This document shows positions 22,675 through 26,333 of a stretch of DNA of 26,333 nt, in pieces (the stretch's first letter is position 1; each line of letters begins with the position of its first letter). Location: positions 1 to 26,333 of the forward strand of contig JBBRTJ010000049.1 of the NCBI GenBank assembly GCA_038244535.1, given 5' to 3'. Below the pieces are notes generated by a model. It ran no database searches and was not told the DNA's origin. It worked only from the letters and a program-made list of their open reading frames with translations. Origin of the DNA: JBBRTJ01 sp038244535. GTDB taxonomy: Bacteria; Actinomycetota; Acidimicrobiia; Acidimicrobiales; Ilumatobacteraceae. Position numbers and translations under genes: made by a program.

Positions 22675-23679
22675 GTGGCCATTCTGTTCAGCACGCATCC
22701 GAAGTACCTCGATCACCTGGCTGGCGCAGGCCACCCGGAGCGCCCGGCGCGCCTCGAAGCCGTCTTGGCCGGTGCCGGCCTCGGTCGTGTCGATGACGCC
22801 CTGGTCGCCTGTGAGCCCCGCCCGGCTCGGCGGGACGAGCTGGAGCGGGTGCACCCGGCTGCGTTCCTCGACGCGCTCGAGGGACTGTGCCTGGGCGGCG
22901 GTGGCCGCATCGACGAGGACACGTCGGTCATTGCGTCGTCGTGGGAGGCCGCGCTGCTCGGCGCCGGTGCGGGCGTCGCCGCCATCGAGGCGCTCGATGC
23001 CGGTGCGGGCGACGCCGCCTTCTGCGCGGTCCGGCCCCCGGGTCATCACGCCACACCGACCCGGGCCATGGGCTTCTGCCTCCTCAACAACGTGGCGGTG
23101 GCGGCGGCGGCGTTGGCCGAGCGCGGTGAGCGCGTCGTCATCGTCGACATCGATGCTCATCACGGCAACGGCACCCAGGATGCGTTCTACGCCGACCCCC
23201 GCGTGCTCTACGTGTCGCTGCACGAGTACCCGCTGTACCCGGGCACCGGCAGGCTCACCGAGCAAGGCCGAGGCGATGGTGCCGGTACCACCCTCAACCT
23301 GCCACTGCCGGCCGGCGCGACCGGCGACGTGTACCTGGCCGCGCTCGACGAGATCATCGATCCCGTGGTCGAGGGGTTCGCACCGACGTGGCTCCTCGTC
23401 AGCGCGGGCTTCGACGCCCATCGCCGCGATCCGCTGACCGGCCTTGGGCTCACGTCCGGAGACTTCGCCGCCATCACCACCCACCTGATGCGATACGCCC
23501 CGGCCGGGCGTCGCCTCGCGATGCTCGAAGGGGGCTACGACCTTCAGGCGCTGGCCGATTCCACCGCAGCGTTTCTCGCCGCGCTCGAAGGCAGAGCCGT
23601 CGAACCCGAGCGGCCCACCTCGGGAGGGCCTGGGATGGCCGTCGTGCGGGCGGCCACCGAGCTCTGGGGCATTGGATGA
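22675..23679 (+). CDS. Histone deacetylase-family (AcuC/HDAC-like) amidohydrolase
   Basis: A 334-residue zinc-dependent deacetylase of the arginase/HDAC superfamily. It has GHPERPARL (19-27), the active-site pair in RPPGHHATP (H124, H125), zinc ligands D160 and H162 in VDIDAHHGNGTQDAFY and D247 in SAGFDAHRRDPL, and the catalytic tyrosine in EGGYDL (Y288). The bacterial family includes acetoin-utilisation AcuC, lysine deacetylases and acetylpolyamine hydrolases; I cannot tell which substrate applies. I chose GTG 22675 because the conserved strand ILFSTHPKYLDH starts right after it; an in-frame ATG at 22630 would add 15 residues. The stop overlaps the CCA transferase ATG. It is divergent from an acetyltransferase gene. 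Confidence 0.88.
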   Translation: MAILFSTHPKYLDHLAGAGHPERPARLEAVLAGAGLGRVDDALVACEPRPARRDELERVHPAAFLDALEGLCLGGGGRIDEDTSVIASSWEAALLGAGAGVAAIEALDAGAGDAAFCAVRPPGHHATPTRAMGFCLLNNVAVAAAALAERGERVVIVDIDAHHGNGTQDAFYADPRVLYVSLHEYPLYPGTGRLTEQGRGDGAGTTLNLPLPAGATGDVYLAALDEIIDPVVEGFAPTWLLVSAGFDAHRRDPLTGLGLTSGDFAAITTHLMRYAPAGRRLAMLEGGYDLQALADSTAAFLAALEGRAVEPERPTSGGPGMAVVRAATELWGIG

Positions 23680-25079
23680 TCCCGGAGCGCATCGCTCCCG
23701 TCCTCGAAGAGCTCCGGCCGGTCTCCGAGCGATTCGTCGCGGCCGGGTTCCGCATCTACTTGGTGGGCGGAGCGGTGCGCGACCTCCTCATCGGCCGTCC
23801 TCTCGACGGTGACTACGACCTGACCACCAACGCGCTCCCGGCCGATACCAAGCGACTGCTCGCCGGCTGGGCCGATGCCATCTGGACGCAGGGGGAGCGC
23901 TTCGGCACGATCGGCGCTACTTACGGCGGTCGTTCGTTCGAGATCACGACGCATCGAGCCGAGGCCTACGACCCCGACTCCCGCAAGCCCGAGGTGGTCT
24001 TCTCGCAGCAGATCGAGGCCGATCTGTCTCGGCGGGACTTCACCGTCAACGCGATGGCCCTGTCACTCCCCGTCCCCGAGCTCATCGATCCCTTCGGCGG
24101 CGCGATCGACCTGGTCAGCCAGCGGTTGCGCACGCCCCTGTCACCCGACGAGTCCTTCTCTGACGATCCGCTGCGGATGCTCCGCGCCGCCCGCTTCATC
24201 GCCGGTTACGGCCTGCAGCCCGATGACGACCTGGTCGCTGCCGTGCGCCGGTTGGCTCATCGGCTCGAGATCGTGTCGGCCGAGCGGATTCGCGACGAGC
24301 TGGACAAGCTGATCGTGGTCGACCAACCCGGCCCCGGACTGTGGTTCGCCGTCAACACCGGTCTCGCCGAGGAGTTCCTGCCCGAGCTCCCGGCAATGCA
24401 GCTCGAACAGGATCCGATCCACCGCCACAAGGACGTCCTGGCCCACACCATCGCCGTGGTCGAGAACGTCCAACGATCCTCGGCCTCCGACGCCGACTTC
24501 CGCGTCACCCGCTTGGCGGCGTTGTTCCACGACATCGGCAAGCCCAAGACGCGGTCGTTTCGGGCTGGCAAGGGGGTGTCGTTCCACCACCACGAGATGG
24601 TGGGTGCGCGCATGACGCGAGACCGGATGACGGCCCTGCGCTACTCGCACGCCGATGTCGCGGCGGTGACCCGTCTGGTCGAGCTCCACCTGCGCTTCCA
24701 CACCTACCAGATGGGCTGGACCGACAGCGCGGTGCGCCGGTACGTGCGCGATGCCGGTGACCTGCTCACGGAGCTGAACGTGCTCACCCGCTGCGACTGC
24801 ACCACGCGCAACGAGCGCAAGGCGCAGCAGCTCGCCCGGCGCATGGACACCCTGGAGGAGCGCATCGCAGAGCTGGCCTCCCTGGAGGAGCTGGCTTCGA
24901 TCCGCCCCGACCTCGACGGCAAGGCGGTCATGGACCACCTTGGGATCCCCCCTGGTCCGCTTGTGGGCAAGGCGCTCGGGTTCCTGCTGGAACTGCGCCT
25001 CGAGGAGGGTCCCCTCAGCCGAGAGGAGGCCGAGCGTCGCCTCGACGAGTGGTGGGCGATGGTGGGCCCGCCACGCTGA
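23676..25079 (+). CDS. cca: CCA tRNA nucleotidyltransferase with HD domain
   Basis: A 467-residue class II tRNA nucleotidyltransferase that adds or repairs the 3' CCA of tRNAs. The head domain has YLVGGAVRDLLIGRPLDGDYDLTTN with metal-binding D46 and D48, RRDFTVNAMA (119-128) and the DDPLRMLRAARF motif (163-174). A C-terminal HD domain contains IHRHKDVLAHT and LFHDIGKPKTR (H285, D286), seen in many PcnA/Cca proteins with extra phosphohydrolase activity. ATG 23676 overlaps the deacetylase stop. The mycobacterial homologue (Rv3907c, pcnA) also lies near this envelope block. It ends only 6 bases from the convergent methyltransferase stop, so transcription from the two sides must collide or overlap here. 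Confidence 0.93.
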   Translation: MIPERIAPVLEELRPVSERFVAAGFRIYLVGGAVRDLLIGRPLDGDYDLTTNALPADTKRLLAGWADAIWTQGERFGTIGATYGGRSFEITTHRAEAYDPDSRKPEVVFSQQIEADLSRRDFTVNAMALSLPVPELIDPFGGAIDLVSQRLRTPLSPDESFSDDPLRMLRAARFIAGYGLQPDDDLVAAVRRLAHRLEIVSAERIRDELDKLIVVDQPGPGLWFAVNTGLAEEFLPELPAMQLEQDPIHRHKDVLAHTIAVVENVQRSSASDADFRVTRLAALFHDIGKPKTRSFRAGKGVSFHHHEMVGARMTRDRMTALRYSHADVAAVTRLVELHLRFHTYQMGWTDSAVRRYVRDAGDLLTELNVLTRCDCTTRNERKAQQLARRMDTLEERIAELASLEELASIRPDLDGKAVMDHLGIPPGPLVGKALGFLLELRLEEGPLSREEAERRLDEWWAMVGPPR

Positions 25080-25085
25080 GCCCGA

Positions 25086-25649
25086 TCAGACCCCGAGCTT
25101 TCTGGCCCGGATCACGAGGGTGTGCGGTGCCGGCTCGGCGTGATCCTCGGTCATGACGTCGACCTGGAGGTCGGCGCGGGTGAGCGTGGTGAAGTACGTC
25201 GCCACGGTGCGCCCGTCGGCGCCATAGGGCCGGACGATGGCGGCTCCGCCACCGTCGAGCATGGTGGCCACTGGGTGAGCGACCACGAACACCGCCGGCG
25301 CCCCGGGCTTCAGGACCCGGTGGACCTGGCGCAGGAGACGGGCGAGGTCGTCGGTGCGAGCCAGGCCCCCCGCGCTGAACACGACGTCGATCGAGGCGCT
25401 GGTGGCGAAGCCGAGATCGGCCAGATCGCTGTGGTGGAGCTCGACGCTCAGGCCGGCCGCCTCGGCGGCGGCGCGAGACTCGGCGATCACGGCCGCGTCG
25501 GGATCGACCGCCAGCACCCGGGCGCCATGCCGGGCGAAGAGCAGGGCAACTTCGGGATCGGCTCCGAGCGTGACGACCCGCTTGCCGCGGACATCACCAC
25601 AGAGGCGCAGATGGGCATCGTCGGGGAAGAGCGCGTTGTCGAGGGCCAC
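25086..25649 (-). CDS. Class I SAM-dependent methyltransferase-like protein
   Basis: A 187-residue Rossmann-fold protein with methyltransferase layout: motif I strand KRVVTLGADPEVALLFARHG, acidic strand end VLAVDPD, motif II/III SVELHHSDLADLGF, SIDVVFSAGGL, and VHRVLKPGAPAVFVVAHPV. The glycine-rich SAM loop is degraded: LGADPE instead of the usual GxGxG, which may weaken SAM binding. The substrate is unknown; the GGAAIVRPYGADGRTVATYFTTL segment resembles small-molecule methyltransferases. The start is GTG 25649, with only a weak GGTGG ahead. It lies 102 bases downstream of the inositol synthase gene on the same strand, with a strong hairpin between, so it is probably expressed separately. Confidence 0.75.
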   Translation of the reverse strand: MALDNALFPDDAHLRLCGDVRGKRVVTLGADPEVALLFARHGARVLAVDPDAAVIAESRAAAEAAGLSVELHHSDLADLGFATSASIDVVFSAGGLARTDDLARLLRQVHRVLKPGAPAVFVVAHPVATMLDGGGAAIVRPYGADGRTVATYFTTLTRADLQVDVMTEDHAEPAPHTLVIRARKLGV

Positions 25650-25680
25650 GCCACCAGTGTGGCGCAGCCCGAGCGCGCAA

Positions 25681-25723
25681 CCGGGGAGCCACGGCGACCA
25701 CGGTTGGTGCCGCTGCTCCCCGG
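25681..25723 (-). terminator. Strong hairpin after the inositol-phosphate synthase gene
   Basis: CCGGGGAGC (25681-25689) pairs perfectly with GCTCCCCGG (25715-25723). Inside the loop CGGC and ACCA pair with TGGT and GCCG, extending the stem after a short internal loop. No T tract follows, which is common for terminators in high-GC actinobacteria. It starts 28 bases after the gene's stop on the minus strand. Confidence 0.6.
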
Positions 25724-25751
25724 TGGAGCGCGTCGGGTGACGTCCGGGGCG

Positions 25752-26333
25752 TCAGGCGCCCAGCGAGAACTCCTCGACCATGCGGTGAGCGACATCGTCG
25801 TGGTACTGCACCGGCGGCGACTTCATGAAGTAGGCCGACGGCCCGAGCAGCGGGCCGCCGATGCCGCGGTCCATGGCCACCTTGCAGCAGCGCAGAGCGT
25901 CGATGATGACACCGGCGGAGTTGGGGCTGTCCCACACCTCGAGCTTGAGCTCGATGTTGAGCGGGACGTCGCCGAAGTTGCGACCCTCGAGGCGGATGTA
26001 GGCCCACTTGCGGTCTTGCAGCCACGCGACGTGGTCGGACGGGCCGATGTGCACGTTGTCGGCCTCGATCCCGTTGTCGAGCTGGCTCGTGACGGACTGG
26101 GTCTTGGAGATCTTCTTCGACTCGAGGCGGTCACGCTCGAGCATGTTCTTGAAGTCCATGTTGCCGCCGACGTTCAGCTGGTACGTGCGGTCGAGCACCA
26201 TGCCGCGATCTTCGAACAGGCGGGCCAGGATGCGGTGCACGATGGTGGCGCCCACCTGGCTCTTGATGTCGTCGCCCACGATCGGCACGCCGGCGGCCTC
26301 GAACTTGGCGGCCCATTCCGGGTTGGAGGCGAT
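25752..26333 (-). CDS. ino1: Inositol-3-phosphate synthase, C-terminal part
   Basis: The visible 193 residues (5' end outside the window) read ASNPEWAAKFEAAGVPIVGDDIKSQVGATIVHRIL, then YQLNVGGNMDFKNML, SKKISKTQSV, SDHVAWLQDRKWAYIRLEGR and LNIELKLEVWDSPNSAGVIIDALRC. These are highly characteristic of the NAD-dependent myo-inositol-1-phosphate synthase of actinobacteria (Rv0046c type), including the lysines of GDDIKSQ and SKKISKTQ in the active site. The enzyme converts glucose 6-phosphate to inositol 3-phosphate, the precursor of phosphatidylinositol, mycothiol and inositol glycolipids. Ino1 is also near the origin in mycobacteria. It ends EEFSLGA, followed by the hairpin. Confidence 0.93.
   Translation of the reverse strand: MASNPEWAAKFEAAGVPIVGDDIKSQVGATIVHRILARLFEDRGMVLDRTYQLNVGGNMDFKNMLERDRLESKKISKTQSVTSQLDNGIEADNVHIGPSDHVAWLQDRKWAYIRLEGRNFGDVPLNIELKLEVWDSPNSAGVIIDALRCCKVAMDRGIGGPLLGPSAYFMKSPPVQYHDDVAHRMVEEFSLGA

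Noticed and set aside
23388..23675. Upstream extension of the CCA transferase into the deacetylase gene
   Set aside because: The enzyme starts naturally at ATG 23676 with the ATGA overlap; the extra residues are a shifted frame of the deacetylase.

Overview
This window is the chromosomal replication-origin neighbourhood of a high-GC actinobacterium. Gene content and order match the conserved actinobacterial origin block. Read leftward from dnaA, on the minus strand: dnaA, dnaN, recF, a DUF721 (DciA-like) gene, gyrB, gyrA. Read rightward on the plus strand: rpmH, rnpA, yidD, yidC, jag, rsmG, parA, parB. Convergent to parB lies the block known in mycobacteria as Rv3909, Rv3910 (MviN), sigM, Rv3912, trxB, trxC, cwlM, and beyond it a CCA-adding enzyme gene. 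Frequent GTG and TTG starts, 4-nt stop/start overlaps and G/C-rich third positions fit such a genome. A deep-branching lineage such as Acidimicrobiia is plausible, but that is inference; no rRNA is present.

Layout. 1-230: start of a TadE/G-like pilus gene coupled to gyrA. 227-7295: gyrA, gyrB, dciA-like, recF, dnaN. 7296-7542: probable oriC, with degenerate DnaA boxes and an AT-rich patch. 7543-8958: dnaA, whose 5' end carries a second DnaA-box cluster, including a perfect actinobacterial box beside the start codon. 8959-9236: divergent promoters for dnaA and rpmH. 9237-14157: ribosomal protein L34, RNase P protein, YidD, YidC, Jag/KhpB, RsmG, ParA and ParB, with one near-perfect parS at the rsmG/parA junction. 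14158-14229: convergent gap with hairpins and two abutting DnaA boxes. 14230-22646: a nearly gapless nine-gene minus-strand run (GNAT, DUF6049, Ser/Thr kinase, sigma, anti-sigma, small membrane protein, trxB, trxA, cwlM-like). 22675-25079: a divergent pair, deacetylase and CCA transferase. 25086-26333: a methyltransferase and the 3' part of inositol-phosphate synthase.

How the genes work together. The left arm supplies initiation, clamp, recombination and supercoiling functions. The plus-strand arm supplies membrane-protein insertion, RNA processing and origin segregation. The minus-strand run links envelope sensing (kinase with an extracellular discoidin-like domain, sigma/anti-sigma pair), thiol redox (TrxA/TrxB) and a degenerate amidase resembling the peptidoglycan regulator CwlM. 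Most of this is the standard housekeeping origin region, and I see no mobile element, CRISPR array, tRNA or phage gene. The most interesting points are: DnaA boxes in three places (oriC gap, dnaA 5' end, after parB); a Walker A variant in DnaA; a catalytically stripped CwlM-like protein; and a kinase at the MviN position with no MurJ flippase gene next to it.
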